A stretch of DNA of 64,000 bases from Paratractidigestivibacter sp963630635. Its GTDB lineage: Bacteria; Actinomycetota; Coriobacteriia; Coriobacteriales; Atopobiaceae. Location of the stretch: contig CAVGOA010000001.1 in NCBI GenBank assembly GCA_963630635.1, positions 1 through 64,000 on the forward strand. Reading direction: 5' to 3'. Each line of letters starts with the position of its first letter. The stretch's first letter is position 1. Below the pieces are notes generated by a model. That model saw nothing but the letters and a program-made list of their open reading frames with translations, searched no databases and had not been told where the DNA came from. Shown here one piece after another: positions 25,112 through 33,926 of the stretch. A program made the position numbers and the translations under genes.

Positions 25112-25393
25112 ATGCAGAGCGAAGCTTTGGGCATGGTTGAGACCAAGGGTCTCGTCGGTGCCATCGAGGCGGCTGACGCCATGGTCAAGTCCGCCAACGT
25201 CTCGTTGGTCGGCTACGAGAAGATCGGCTCCGGCCTCGTGACCGTCATGGTCCGTGGCGACGTGGGCGCGGTCAAGGCATCCGTCGACGCCGGCGCCGCT
25301 TCCGCCGAGAAGGTCGGCCAGGTTGTCTCGGTCCACGTCATCCCGCGTCCTCACACCGACGTGGAGAAGATCATTCCCCACGGTCTCGACTAA
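25112..25393 (+). CDS. pduA: Microcompartment shell protein, hexameric
   Basis: A 93-residue single-domain BMC protein. A-L-G-M-V-E-T-K-G-L-V-G-A-I-E-A-A-D-A-M is the classic PduA/PduJ/CcmK start, V-G-Y-E-K-I-G-S-G includes the pore-lining segment, and R-P-H-T-D-V-E-K-I-I-P forms the C-terminal end. Hexamers tile the shell facets and pass small substrates such as propanediol. It starts the operon, with AAGGAGG 11 bases upstream. PduJ (32083) is nearly identical. Confidence 0.96.
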   Translation: MQSEALGMVETKGLVGAIEAADAMVKSANVSLVGYEKIGSGLVTVMVRGDVGAVKASVDAGAASAEKVGQVVSVHVIPRPHTDVEKIIPHGLD

Positions 25394-25441
25394 CCGTAGA
25401 CGCATCGCGCGTTCACATACGTTGTAAAGAAGGGATTCAGC

Positions 25442-26248
25442 ATGAATGATGAGCTGGTCAACAAGGTAATGGCCGAGGTCGCCAAGACCCTTGCCACCAA
25501 CACCGCCAGCAGCTCCACCGTTGCCGCGACCCACGTCGTGCCCAACAACGGCTGCAACCTTACCGAGTACGTCGGCACCGCCATCGGCCACACCGTGGGC
25601 CTGGTCATCGCCAACGTCGACCGTCAGATGCACGAGAAGTTCGGTCTTCCCGAGAAGTACCGTTCCATCGGCATCGTCGGCGACCGTACCGGCGCCGGCC
25701 CCCAGATCTTCGCCGCCGATGAGGCTGTGAAGGCCACCAACACCGAGATCTTGAAGATCGAGACCCCTCGTGATACCGAGGGCGGCGCTGGTCACGGCTG
25801 CCTGATCGTCTTTGGTGCCGAGGACGTCTCTGACGCCCGCCGCGCCGTCGAGGTCACCCTGGCCGAGACCGAGAACCACTTTGGCGACGTCTACGGTAAC
25901 TCCGCCGGTCACCTGGAGTTCCAGTACACCGCCCGCGCCTCTTACGCCTGCAACAAGGCTTGGGGTGCCCCCATCGGCAAGGCCTTTGGCCTGACCGTCG
26001 GCGGCCCCGCCGCCATTGGCGTCCTTCTTGGCGATACCGCCGTCAAGGCTGCCACCGTCGACGTCCTCGACGTCGCCAGCCCCGCCAAGGGCACCAGCTT
26101 CTCCAACGAGGTCATCACCACCTTCACCGGCGACTCCGGCGCCGTCAAGCAGGCCATCATCGCGGCCCGCGAGGTCGGTATGCAGGTCCTCGGCTCGATG
26201 GAGCCCTCCGAGGAGCTCAAGTCCACCACGACTCCGTACATCATCTAG
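25442..26248 (+). CDS. pduB: Microcompartment shell protein, trimeric tandem-domain
   Basis: A 268-residue PduB with two fused BMC domains (about residues 45-140 and 155-265). The N-terminal stretch M-N-D-E-L-V-N-K-V-M-A-E-V-A-K-T-L resembles the helix by which Salmonella PduB binds the enzyme core. No internal Met near residue 38 is present, so the shorter PduB' form of Salmonella is not evident. It forms pseudohexameric trimers in the shell. Confidence 0.95.
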   Translation: MNDELVNKVMAEVAKTLATNTASSSTVAATHVVPNNGCNLTEYVGTAIGHTVGLVIANVDRQMHEKFGLPEKYRSIGIVGDRTGAGPQIFAADEAVKATNTEILKIETPRDTEGGAGHGCLIVFGAEDVSDARRAVEVTLAETENHFGDVYGNSAGHLEFQYTARASYACNKAWGAPIGKAFGLTVGGPAAIGVLLGDTAVKAATVDVLDVASPAKGTSFSNEVITTFTGDSGAVKQAIIAAREVGMQVLGSMEPSEELKSTTTPYII

Positions 26249-26261
26249 GAAGGAGTCGTAA

Positions 26262-27926
26262 ATGCCTAAGTCCAAGCGCTTTGAGGCCCTTGCGGAGCGT
26301 CCCGTCCACAAGGACGGTTTCGTAACCGAGTGGCCTGAGGTCGGCTTCGTCGCCACCGAGAGCCCCAACGATCCTGTGCCCAGCATCAAGATCGAGAACG
26401 GCGTCATCGTTGAGATGGACGGCAAGACCCGCGATGAGTTCGACATGATCGATGTCTTCATCGCCGACACCGCCATCCGCCTTGACAACGCCGAGAAGGC
26501 CATGGCCACCCCGTCCCTCGACATTGCCCGCATGATGGTCGACATCAACGTCTCCCGCGAGGAAGTCCTGGACTACACCCTGTCCTGCACCCCCGCCAAG
26601 CTGACCGAGATCTGCAACCAGCTCAACATCGTCGAGATCATGATGGCCGTCCAGAAGATGCGCGCCCGTGCGTATCCTTCCAACCAGTGCCACACCACCA
26701 ACGTCCGCGACAACCCCGTCCTTCTCGCCGCCGACGCGGCCGAGGGCGCCCTTCGCGGCTTCGATGAGCAGGAGACCACCGTCGCGGTTACCCGCTACGC
26801 CCCCTTCAACGCCATCGCTATTCTCGTCGGCACCCAGTCCGCACGCCCCGGCATCTTGACCCAGTGCTCCCTCGAGGAGGCCACCGAGCTCCAGATGGGC
26901 ATGCGCGGATTTACCGCCTACGCCGAGACCATCTCCGTCTACGGCACCGAGAACGTCTTCATGGACGGCGACGACACGCCTTACTCCAAGGCCTTCCTCG
27001 CCTCCTGCTACGCTTCCCGCGGCATGAAGATGCGCTTTACCTCTGGTACCGGCTCTGAGGTCCAGATGGGCTTTGCCGAGGGCAAGTCCATGCTTTACCT
27101 CGAGGCCCGCTGCCTGGCCATCACCAAGGGCGCTGGCGTCCAGGGCACCCAGAACGGCTCGGTCTCCTGCATCGGCGTTCCCGCTGCCGTCCCCGGTGGC
27201 CTTCGCGTCGTCGCGGCCGAGAACCTGCTGTCCATGATGCTCGATCTGGAGTCCACCACCTCCAACGACCAGACCTTCACTCACTCCGACCTGCGTCGTT
27301 CCGTGCGCTCCATGCCTCAGTTCCTCCCCGGCACCGACTTCATCTGCTCTGGTTACGCCAACCAGCCTAACTACGACAACATGTTCGCCGGTTCCAACTG
27401 GGACGCCCACGACTTCGATGACTGGTGCGTTATCCAGCGCGACATGAAGGTCGACGCCGGCCTTCGTCCCGTCAAGGAGGAAGAGGTCGTCAAGGCCCGC
27501 AACTACGCGGCCCGCGCCATCCAGGGCCTGTTCCGCGAGCTTGGCCTGCCCCCGATCACCGACGAGGAGGTCGAGGCCGCGACCTACGCCGACGGCTCTC
27601 TCGACGTCCCCGAGCGCAACGTCAACGAGGACCTCAAGGCAGTCGAGGAGATGATGAACCGCGGCACCAACGCCGTCGACCTCATCCGTGCCCTCGACAA
27701 GGCCGGCTTCAAGCCTGTCGCCGAGGCCATCTTCGGCATGATGAAGCAGCGCGTCTCTGGCGACTACCTGCACACCTCTTCCTTGGTCACCAAGGAGTGG
27801 AAGGTCGAGTCCGCCGTCAACAAGCCCAACACTTATCAGGGCCCGCAGACCGGTTACCAGATGTCTGACGAGCGCTGGAACGAGATCAAGGCCATTCCTT
27901 GGGCCGTCGATCCCAAGACTATCTAA
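26262..27926 (+). CDS. pduC: Propanediol (diol) dehydratase, large subunit
   Basis: A 554-residue adenosylcobalamin-dependent dehydratase subunit converting 1,2-propanediol to propionaldehyde (and glycerol to 3-hydroxypropionaldehyde). Residues Q142, H144 (N-Q-C-H-T-T-N) and E171 (F-D-E-Q-E-T-T) match Klebsiella Q141, H143 and E170 with an offset of one. S-G-T-G-S-E-V-Q-M-G and S-C-I-G-V-P further match the diol dehydratase core. The substrate of this particular enzyme cannot be fixed from the sequence; the pdu context favours propanediol. Confidence 0.97.
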   Translation: MPKSKRFEALAERPVHKDGFVTEWPEVGFVATESPNDPVPSIKIENGVIVEMDGKTRDEFDMIDVFIADTAIRLDNAEKAMATPSLDIARMMVDINVSREEVLDYTLSCTPAKLTEICNQLNIVEIMMAVQKMRARAYPSNQCHTTNVRDNPVLLAADAAEGALRGFDEQETTVAVTRYAPFNAIAILVGTQSARPGILTQCSLEEATELQMGMRGFTAYAETISVYGTENVFMDGDDTPYSKAFLASCYASRGMKMRFTSGTGSEVQMGFAEGKSMLYLEARCLAITKGAGVQGTQNGSVSCIGVPAAVPGGLRVVAAENLLSMMLDLESTTSNDQTFTHSDLRRSVRSMPQFLPGTDFICSGYANQPNYDNMFAGSNWDAHDFDDWCVIQRDMKVDAGLRPVKEEEVVKARNYAARAIQGLFRELGLPPITDEEVEAATYADGSLDVPERNVNEDLKAVEEMMNRGTNAVDLIRALDKAGFKPVAEAIFGMMKQRVSGDYLHTSSLVTKEWKVESAVNKPNTYQGPQTGYQMSDERWNEIKAIPWAVDPKTI

Positions 27927-27943
27927 GAGAGGGGGTACACACC

Positions 27944-28663
27944 GTGAACATTGATGAGGCAACTCTTCGCAGCATCGTCGAGCAGGCGGTCGCGAGCGTC
28001 ATGGCTGGCCAGCAGGCCGCAGCCCCCGTCGTTGAGTCCGGCGAGGTCACCAAGAGCAAAGAGGGCGGTTTTGCCCAGGTTCCTGGTACCGCCACCGCTA
28101 CCACCGGCACCCAAGAGGGCATGACCTTGACCGAGACGGGCGAGGCGCCCAAGGGCACCGATCCCAACGAGGTCGTCGTCGGCATCGCAGCCGCTTTTGG
28201 CAAGTATCAGCACGAGAACATCGTGCACGTTCCCCACACCCAGATCCTTCGCGAGGTTCTGGCCGGCATCGAGGAGGAGGGCTGCAAGTGGCGCGTCGTG
28301 CGCGTCTACCGCACCTCCGACGTCTCGTTCGTCGCCCACGACGCCGCTGAGTGGTCCGGCTCGGGCATCGGCATCGGCATCCAGTCCAAGGGCACCACGG
28401 TCATTCACCAGAAGGACCTGCCGCCTCTGAACAACCTCGAGCTGTTCCCGCAGTGCCCGCTTATCGACCTCGAGACCTATCGCCAGATCGGTAAGAACGC
28501 CGCCATGTACGCCAAGGGCCAAAGCCCCACACCCGTCCCCATGAAGAACGACCAGATGGCTCGTCCCGCGTTCCAGGCCGTGAGCTGCCTTCTCCACATC
28601 AAGGAGACCGAGCACACCGACCGTAACCGCAAGCCGCAGTCCGTCGACGTCAAGTTCGCGTAA
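27944..28663 (+). CDS. pduD: Propanediol dehydratase, medium subunit
   Basis: A 239-residue subunit starting at GTG 27944 after AGAGGGGG. The first 18 residues (M-N-I-D-E-A-T-L-R-S-I-V-E-Q-A-V) form an amphipathic helix like the PduD encapsulation peptide, followed by a flexible linker to about residue 65. The body carries the cobalamin-contacting segments, including V-R-V-Y-R-T-S-D-V-S-F and I-G-I-Q-S-K-G-T-T. It pairs with PduC and PduE in an (alpha beta gamma)2 enzyme. Confidence 0.96.
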   Translation: MNIDEATLRSIVEQAVASVMAGQQAAAPVVESGEVTKSKEGGFAQVPGTATATTGTQEGMTLTETGEAPKGTDPNEVVVGIAAAFGKYQHENIVHVPHTQILREVLAGIEEEGCKWRVVRVYRTSDVSFVAHDAAEWSGSGIGIGIQSKGTTVIHQKDLPPLNNLELFPQCPLIDLETYRQIGKNAAMYAKGQSPTPVPMKNDQMARPAFQAVSCLLHIKETEHTDRNRKPQSVDVKFA

Positions 28664-28680
28664 GGGGAGGAGGAAATACA

Positions 28681-29193
28681 ATGGATCAAGAAACCCTCAT
28701 GAAGGAAGTCGTCGCCCAGGTGCTCCAGGCCATGGGCAACCAGGCTCCCGCCACCCCCGCTCCCAGCACCCAGTGCTGCGAGAAGGTCACCAAGGACCAG
28801 TACCCCCTCGGCGAGAAGATCCCCGAGAGGATCAAGACCCCCTCTGGTGTCCCTCTGACCGAGCTCAAGTATGACGACGTCATCAGCGGCAAGCTCAACT
28901 TCAAGGACTTCGGCATCACCCGTGAGACCCTTGAGATGCAGGCCCAGGTCGCAGAGTCCGTGCGTCGTGACCCCTTCGCGGGCAACATGCGCCGCGCCGG
29001 TGAGCTCATCGCCATTCCCGATGAGCGCCTGCTCGAGATGTACAACGCACTTCGTCCGTACCGCTCCACCAAGCAGGAGCTTCTCGATATCGCCGAGGAG
29101 CTCGAGAGCAAGTACGACGCCAAGGTCTGCGCCAAGCTCGTTCGCGACGCCGCCGATATCTACGAGAAGCGCGACCGTCTTAAGAAGAACTAA
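28681..29193 (+). CDS. pduE: Propanediol dehydratase, small subunit
   Basis: A 170-residue gamma subunit. D-Y/D-D-V-x-S-G-K-L-N-F near residue 63 and R-D-P-F-A-G-N-M-R-R-A-G-E-L near residue 98 are conserved in diol dehydratase small subunits. A short N-terminal amphipathic helix (residues 2-18) may serve as a second targeting peptide. It ends with the usual Y-E-K-R-x-R-L-K-K. Confidence 0.95.
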   Translation: MDQETLMKEVVAQVLQAMGNQAPATPAPSTQCCEKVTKDQYPLGEKIPERIKTPSGVPLTELKYDDVISGKLNFKDFGITRETLEMQAQVAESVRRDPFAGNMRRAGELIAIPDERLLEMYNALRPYRSTKQELLDIAEELESKYDAKVCAKLVRDAADIYEKRDRLKKN

Positions 29194-29220
29194 ATCTACC
29201 TTTCTGTCGAGGGAAGACCG

Positions 29221-31050
29221 ATGAAACTTGTAGCTGGAATCGACATCGGAAATGCCACGACGGAGACTGCCCTCGCCCGTATCACCGATACGGGCGAGGC
29301 CCAGTTTTTGTCGAGCGCCACGGTGGCCACCACGGGCATCAAGGGCACTCTCCAAAACATCAACGGCATCTTCCATTCCCTGACGGTCGCTGCCGAGAAG
29401 GCGGGCCTGGAGGTCAATGACGTCCAGGAAATCCTGCTTAACGAGGCGGCCCCCGTTATTGGTGACGTCGCTATGGAGACCGTCACCGAGACCATCATCA
29501 CCGAGTCGACCATGATCGGCCACAACCCGGCCACGCCCGGCGGCGTGGGTGTGGGCGTTGGCGAGACGATCGAGATCGAAGAGCTCGTCGCAGCTAGCGC
29601 CGACAAGGACTACATCGTCGTTGTCCCTCCCGCGGTCGACTTCGAGCGCGCGGCCTGTCTTATCAACGAGGCGCAGGCCGCAGGTAAAAGCGTTACCGCC
29701 GCCATCGTCAAGAAGGACGACGGCGTTCTTATCAACAACCGCTTGAATAAGAAGATTCCCATCGTCGACGAGGTCAGGCTCATCGAGAAGGTGCCCTTGG
29801 GCATGCGATGCGCCGTCGAGGTAGCGGGTGTGGGCGAGGTCGTTCAGACTTTGTCCAATCCCTTTGGAATCGCCACTGTCTTTGGGCTTGACTCCGAGGA
29901 AGTCAAACAGGTTGTTCCGATCTCTCGCGCCTTGATTGGCAACCGCTCGGCCGTGGTCATCAAGACACCCGAGGGCGACGTCAAGGAGCGCCGTATCCCG
30001 GCCGGCAAAATCGAGTTCGAGGGTGCCAACGGCCACGTCGAGCGCATCGACGTTGACGCTGGTGCCGATAAGATCATGGACGCCGAAAGCAAGTGCGGCG
30101 AGATCGTGGACGTTCGCGGCGAGGCCGGCACCAATGCCGGTGGTATGCTCGAGAACGTTCGTCTTGTCATGTCTCGCCTTACCAACAAGCACCCCAAAGA
30201 GATCAAGATCCAAGATCTTCTCGCCGTGGACACGTTCACGCCACAGGAGGTAAAGGGCGGTCTTGCCAACGAGTTCTCGCAGGAGAACGCTGTCGGCGTC
30301 GCCGCGATGGTTCAGGCCGACAGGCTTGCTATGCAGTCCATCGCCGACGATTTTGCCCGTCAGGTCGATATCCCCGTTAAGGTAGGCGGCGTTGAGGCCG
30401 ACATGGCCATTCGCGGCGCCCTCACCACGCCTGGCACTACCAAGCCCATCGCCATCCTTGACATGGGCGCCGGCTCCACCGACGCCTCGATCATCAACAA
30501 GGAGGGCAAGATTCACTTCATCCACCTCGCGGGCGCGGGCAATATGGTCACCATGCTGATCCAGTCCGAGATGGGCCTCGATAGCTTCGAGGTCGCCGAG
30601 GATGTGAAGAAGTACCCTCTGGCCAAGGTCGAGAGCCTTTTCCACATTCGTCACGAGAACGGCACGGTCGAGTTTTTCGCCGAGCCGCTTGACCCCTCGG
30701 TTTTTGCCAGGGTCGTCGTCCTTAAAGAGGGCGGCCTTGTGCCGATCGAGACCGATCTCACCATGGAGCAGATTCGCCTTATTCGCCGCGAGGCAAAGCG
30801 CAAGGTCTTTGTGACCGACGCGTTGCGCGCACTTAAGCGCGTGAGCCCCACTGGCGAGGTACGCGACATCGGCTTTGTCGTCATGGTCGGCGGCTCTTCG
30901 CTTGACTTCGAGGTTCCCACGATGATCACGGACGCCTTGTCCCACTACAAGATCGTCGCCGGCCGCGGCAATATCCGCGGTACCGAGGGGCCGAGAAACG
31001 CCGTGGCCACCGGCCTTGTGCTGTCCATGACCGCCGGCGGGGGTGTGTAG
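29221..31050 (+). CDS. pduG: Diol dehydratase reactivase, large subunit
   Basis: A 609-residue actin/Hsp70-like ATPase (DdrA/PduG) that exchanges damaged cobalamin from inactivated dehydratase. The start A-G-I-D-I-G-N-A-T-T-E-T is the phosphate-1 motif, G-E-A-G-T-N-A-G-G-M near residue 300 is family specific, and I-L-D-M-G-A-G-S-T-D-A-S near residue 418 is the phosphate-2 motif. Length matches the family (about 610). PduH follows after three bases. Confidence 0.96.
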   Translation: MKLVAGIDIGNATTETALARITDTGEAQFLSSATVATTGIKGTLQNINGIFHSLTVAAEKAGLEVNDVQEILLNEAAPVIGDVAMETVTETIITESTMIGHNPATPGGVGVGVGETIEIEELVAASADKDYIVVVPPAVDFERAACLINEAQAAGKSVTAAIVKKDDGVLINNRLNKKIPIVDEVRLIEKVPLGMRCAVEVAGVGEVVQTLSNPFGIATVFGLDSEEVKQVVPISRALIGNRSAVVIKTPEGDVKERRIPAGKIEFEGANGHVERIDVDAGADKIMDAESKCGEIVDVRGEAGTNAGGMLENVRLVMSRLTNKHPKEIKIQDLLAVDTFTPQEVKGGLANEFSQENAVGVAAMVQADRLAMQSIADDFARQVDIPVKVGGVEADMAIRGALTTPGTTKPIAILDMGAGSTDASIINKEGKIHFIHLAGAGNMVTMLIQSEMGLDSFEVAEDVKKYPLAKVESLFHIRHENGTVEFFAEPLDPSVFARVVVLKEGGLVPIETDLTMEQIRLIRREAKRKVFVTDALRALKRVSPTGEVRDIGFVVMVGGSSLDFEVPTMITDALSHYKIVAGRGNIRGTEGPRNAVATGLVLSMTAGGGV

Positions 31051-31053
31051 GTC

Positions 31054-31401
31054 ATGCCCGCCCTTAACCCGGCCAAGCCCGATATTTGCGTCAAGTGCGC
31101 CCCAAATCACTCGCCGCAGGTCCTGCGCACGGTTCTTCTTGGCATGGAGGAGGAAGGTATTCCTTTTCATCTTTGCGACACAGAGCAAAAAGATGCCATG
31201 GCCCTTGCGTGGGACGCTGCCGAGGAGTCCAGATTGGACGTTGGAGTAGGGGTCGACGACAAGAATGTCGTTTTGGGCTTCGCTAAGCTTAAACCTGATA
31301 AACCGCTGTTCAGTGTTGCTGTTTTAGCTGGTGAAGAGAAGATTCGCGACATCGGCGCAAACGCAGCCAGGCTTGTTAAGCGCATGCCTTTCAAGATGTA
31401 G
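31054..31401 (+). CDS. pduH: Diol dehydratase reactivase, small subunit
   Basis: A 115-residue DdrB/PduH. It has the family's short alpha/beta fold resembling the dehydratase beta subunit: L-G-M-E-E-E-G-I-P near residue 29 and D-V-G-V-G-V-D near residue 61, then the C-terminal R-D-I-G-A-N-A-A-R-L-V-K. It partners PduG and swaps places with the dehydratase medium subunit during reactivation. Confidence 0.93.
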   Translation: MPALNPAKPDICVKCAPNHSPQVLRTVLLGMEEEGIPFHLCDTEQKDAMALAWDAAEESRLDVGVGVDDKNVVLGFAKLKPDKPLFSVAVLAGEEKIRDIGANAARLVKRMPFKM

Positions 31402-31441
31402 ATCTTCTCGCTGTCGAAATTTTACGTGGAGGTGAATCGAT

Positions 31442-32050
31442 ATGAAACAAAGTCTGGGACTGATCGAGACCTACGGCCTGGCCGCGGGCATCGAGGCCGC
31501 CGATGCGGCCGTCAAGTCTGCCAACGTCACCCTCATTGGCTATGAGCTTGCCATGGGCGACGGCATGACGACCATCAAGATCGCGGGCGACGTGGGTGCC
31601 GTTAAGGCCGCCGTCGACTCTGCTAAGGCCGCCGCCAGCAAGGTGGGCACCGTTGCGAGCGCGCATGTCATCGCGCGTCCTGCCGAGAACCTCGACGCCA
31701 TGGTGGTCAACAAGCGCACCCTGGGATCCATGCCCGGCGCGCGCGCAGACGTCAAGGGCAACTCTCCTCTCTCCGCTTCTTATGTTCCGCCCGAGCCCAA
31801 GGTCGAGACCAAGGTCGAGACCAAGCCTGAGCCTGCTCCCGCGCCCGAGGCAAAGTCCGAGCCGGAACCCGAGAAGGCCAGCGAGCCCGCCCCGGAGCCC
31901 GAGGCGGTCGTTGAGCCCGAGGCTAAGCCCGAGCCCGGGAAGGCGCCCGAGGCGCCCGCCGAGAAGAGCGCGCCTAAGGCTCAGTCCAAGCCTTCTCCCA
32001 AGCCCTCTGCTAGGAACCGCAGGTCTTCCGGCGGCTCCTCCAAGAAGTAA
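31442..32050 (+). CDS. pduK: Shell protein with long acidic/proline-rich tail (PduK-like)
   Basis: A 202-residue protein: residues 1-90 are a BMC domain (S-L-G-L-I-E-T-Y-G-L-A-A-G-I-E-A-A-D-A-A), and residues 110-185 are a low-complexity Pro/Glu/Ala/Lys tail ending in a basic Ser-rich tip (about 185-202). The position matches pduK, but the C-terminal iron-sulfur-type cysteines of some PduK proteins are absent; I see no Cys at all. The tail could reach into the lumen or the cytosol and link compartments or cargo. That function is inferred. Confidence 0.85.
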   Translation: MKQSLGLIETYGLAAGIEAADAAVKSANVTLIGYELAMGDGMTTIKIAGDVGAVKAAVDSAKAAASKVGTVASAHVIARPAENLDAMVVNKRTLGSMPGARADVKGNSPLSASYVPPEPKVETKVETKPEPAPAPEAKSEPEPEKASEPAPEPEAVVEPEAKPEPGKAPEAPAEKSAPKAQSKPSPKPSARNRRSSGGSSKK

Positions 32051-32082
32051 TTGTCTTTCTCGCTATTGAAACGAGGTTTGTT

Positions 32083-32358
32083 ATGAACGAAGCACTCGGC
32101 ATGATCGAGACCAAGGGTCTCGTGGGCGCCATCGAGGCTGCTGATGCCATGACCAAGTCTGCTAACGTGCAGCTCACTGGTTACGAGAAGATCGGCTCCG
32201 GCCTTGTGACCGTCATGGTCCGTGGTGACGTGGGCGCCGTTAAGGCTGCCGTCGACGCGGGTGCCGCCGCTGCGTCCAACGTGGGCCAGGTTGTTTCCCA
32301 GCACGTCATCCCGCGTCCCCACACGGACGTCGAGAAGATCATCCCCAAGACGCTCTAA
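32083..32358 (+). CDS. pduJ: Microcompartment shell protein, hexameric
   Basis: A 91-residue BMC protein that differs from PduA (25112) at only about a dozen positions, mostly at the N- and C-termini and in the third helix. The shared pore segment G-S-G is kept. Two near-identical hexamer genes in one operon are usual in pdu loci (PduA and PduJ). The leader before it is short (32 bases) with ACGAGG as the ribosome-binding site. Confidence 0.95.
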   Translation: MNEALGMIETKGLVGAIEAADAMTKSANVQLTGYEKIGSGLVTVMVRGDVGAVKAAVDAGAAAASNVGQVVSQHVIPRPHTDVEKIIPKTL

Positions 32359-32378
32359 TCACCTAAGAGGTATTTCTC

Positions 32379-33050
32379 ATGGACCTGACAACTACCGACA
32401 ACGCGAGTCTTGTGGCCTTGGTCACCAAGCTCGTCATGGACGAGCTGGCCAAGTACCAGACGGCTTCTCGCCAGGTCAAGGTCGGTGTCTCCAACCGGCA
32501 CATCCACTTGGACCGCAAGGCCATGGACGTGCTGTTTGGCAAGGACAGCGAGCTTCACCCCAAAAAGGAGCTCGGGCAGCCTGGCCAGTACGCGGCCGAG
32601 GAGACCGTGACCCTCAAGGGGCCTCGCGGCGAGCTCAAGCGCGTACGCGTTCTTGGTCCTTTGCGCGCCCAGACTCAGGTCGAGATCTCGGTCACCGATG
32701 GTTTTGCCGTGGGCGTAAAGCCTCCGGTACGTGAGTCCGGTCAGCTTGAGGGCACGCCGGGCATCGAGGTCATCGGCCCCCAGGGTAGCGTTGTCCTTGA
32801 CGAGGGCGTCATCGTAGCCCTTCGTCACATCCACATGCACACCAGCGACGCCGAGCGTTTTGGCGTGCAAAACGGTCAGATTGTGCAGGTCAAGGTCGGT
32901 GGCGACCGCGGCGGTGTTCTCGACAACGTCGTCGTTCGCGTGAGCCCTAAGTTTGCCCTTGAGATGCACATTGACGTGGATGAGGCTAACGGCCTTGGCA
33001 TCGCCACCGGCGACTTTGTCGAGGTTCTCGATTCGAATTGTGAGGCGTAA
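32379..33050 (+). CDS. pduL: Phosphate propanoyltransferase
   Basis: A 223-residue PduL, the microcompartment phosphotransacylase unrelated to Pta, which converts propionyl-CoA to propionyl phosphate. S-N-R-H-I-H-L near residue 38 and L-R-H-I-H-M-H near residue 148 carry the zinc ligands, and the body has the two beta-barrel repeats of the family. Residues 5-28 form an amphipathic targeting helix (A-S-L-V-A-L-V-T-K-L-V-M-D-E-L). Confidence 0.95.
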   Translation: MDLTTTDNASLVALVTKLVMDELAKYQTASRQVKVGVSNRHIHLDRKAMDVLFGKDSELHPKKELGQPGQYAAEETVTLKGPRGELKRVRVLGPLRAQTQVEISVTDGFAVGVKPPVRESGQLEGTPGIEVIGPQGSVVLDEGVIVALRHIHMHTSDAERFGVQNGQIVQVKVGGDRGGVLDNVVVRVSPKFALEMHIDVDEANGLGIATGDFVEVLDSNCEA

Positions 33051-33056
33051 GGAAAG

Positions 33057-33884
33057 ATGAGCGACGAGCTGGCTAACGCAAACCAGACTCTTAAGGAGTT
33101 CGAGCACCTGGTAGAGACGGGCGAGACCCGCCAGTATTGCGGCCAGCTCCGCTGCGGCGTCGACCTTGGCACCGCTAACATCGTCCTTGCCGTCGTGGAC
33201 GAGAACAACACCCCGATCGCGGGTGCGTCGTATCCGTCCAAAGTCGTGCGCGACGGCGTCGTTGTCGATTACATCGGCGCCGTCCGCGTCGTCTCTCGCC
33301 TCAAAGCCCAGCTTGAGGCTGCGTTGGGCACCACCCTCGAGGTCGGCGCCTGCGCGATTCCCCCGGGCGTTGCCGAGGGCAGCACTAAGGCCCTTGGCAA
33401 CGTTGTTGAGGGCGCCGGCTTTAGGCTTGCCGGCATTATGGACGAGCCCTCTGCGGCGGCGCTTGTCCTGGGCATCGACGACGGTGCTGTCGTTGATGTT
33501 GGCGGTGGTACGACCGGCATCAGTGTGCTTCATGGCGGAGAAGTGGCCTTTACCGCCGATGAGCCCACTGGTGGCGGCCATATGACCCTGGTTCTTTCTG
33601 GGGCTTACGGCATCGACACCGACGAGGCCGAGGTCATGAAGCGTGACCCTGCCCACGAGCGTGACGTCTTTGCCGTGGTCAAGCCCACGGTCGAGAAGAT
33701 GGCTGCGATTGTCAAGAAGTACGTCGATCAAAATCCCGTCGACGTCATCTACGTCGTGGGGGGTGCCTGCAGCTTCACTGATTTCGAGGCCACGTTCGAG
33801 AAGTACATCGGCGTGCCCGTTGTTAAGCCTTATGCGCCCCTTCTCGTCACTCCGCTCGGTATTGCCTACGGCTGTGGCCAGTAG
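33057..33884 (+). CDS. EutJ-family Hsp70-like protein
   Basis: A 275-residue actin/Hsp70-fold ATPase of the EutJ type, named for ethanolamine loci but common in mixed microcompartment operons. G-V-D-L-G-T-A-N-I-V near residue 34 is the phosphate-1 motif, V-D-V-G-G-G-T-T-G-I near residue 145 is phosphate-2, and V-V-G-G-A-C near residue 236 the adenosine motif. A chaperone role for compartment enzymes is assumed in the literature but its exact job is unknown. It sits between pduL and the flavoprotein gene. Confidence 0.9.
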   Translation: MSDELANANQTLKEFEHLVETGETRQYCGQLRCGVDLGTANIVLAVVDENNTPIAGASYPSKVVRDGVVVDYIGAVRVVSRLKAQLEAALGTTLEVGACAIPPGVAEGSTKALGNVVEGAGFRLAGIMDEPSAAALVLGIDDGAVVDVGGGTTGISVLHGGEVAFTADEPTGGGHMTLVLSGAYGIDTDEAEVMKRDPAHERDVFAVVKPTVEKMAAIVKKYVDQNPVDVIYVVGGACSFTDFEATFEKYIGVPVVKPYAPLLVTPLGIAYGCGQ

Positions 33885-33926
33885 GTTTTAACTGTCCATT
33901 TTCATGCAAACATGAGGGAGGTTTTT

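Noticed and set aside
28477..31188. Very long open frame (903 codons) antisense to pduE and pduG
   Set aside because: It is a shadow frame caused by high GC and strong codon bias, with composition dominated by Asp, Gly, Leu, Val and His; the plus-strand genes have clear motifs.
31054..31401. pduH as a fragment of the dehydratase medium subunit
   Set aside because: The fold is related, but length and position behind pduG match the reactivase small subunit.
33912..33926. ATG at 33912 as start of the flavoprotein-like gene
   Set aside because: It overlaps the ribosome-binding site GAGGGAGG that serves the GTG at 33927.
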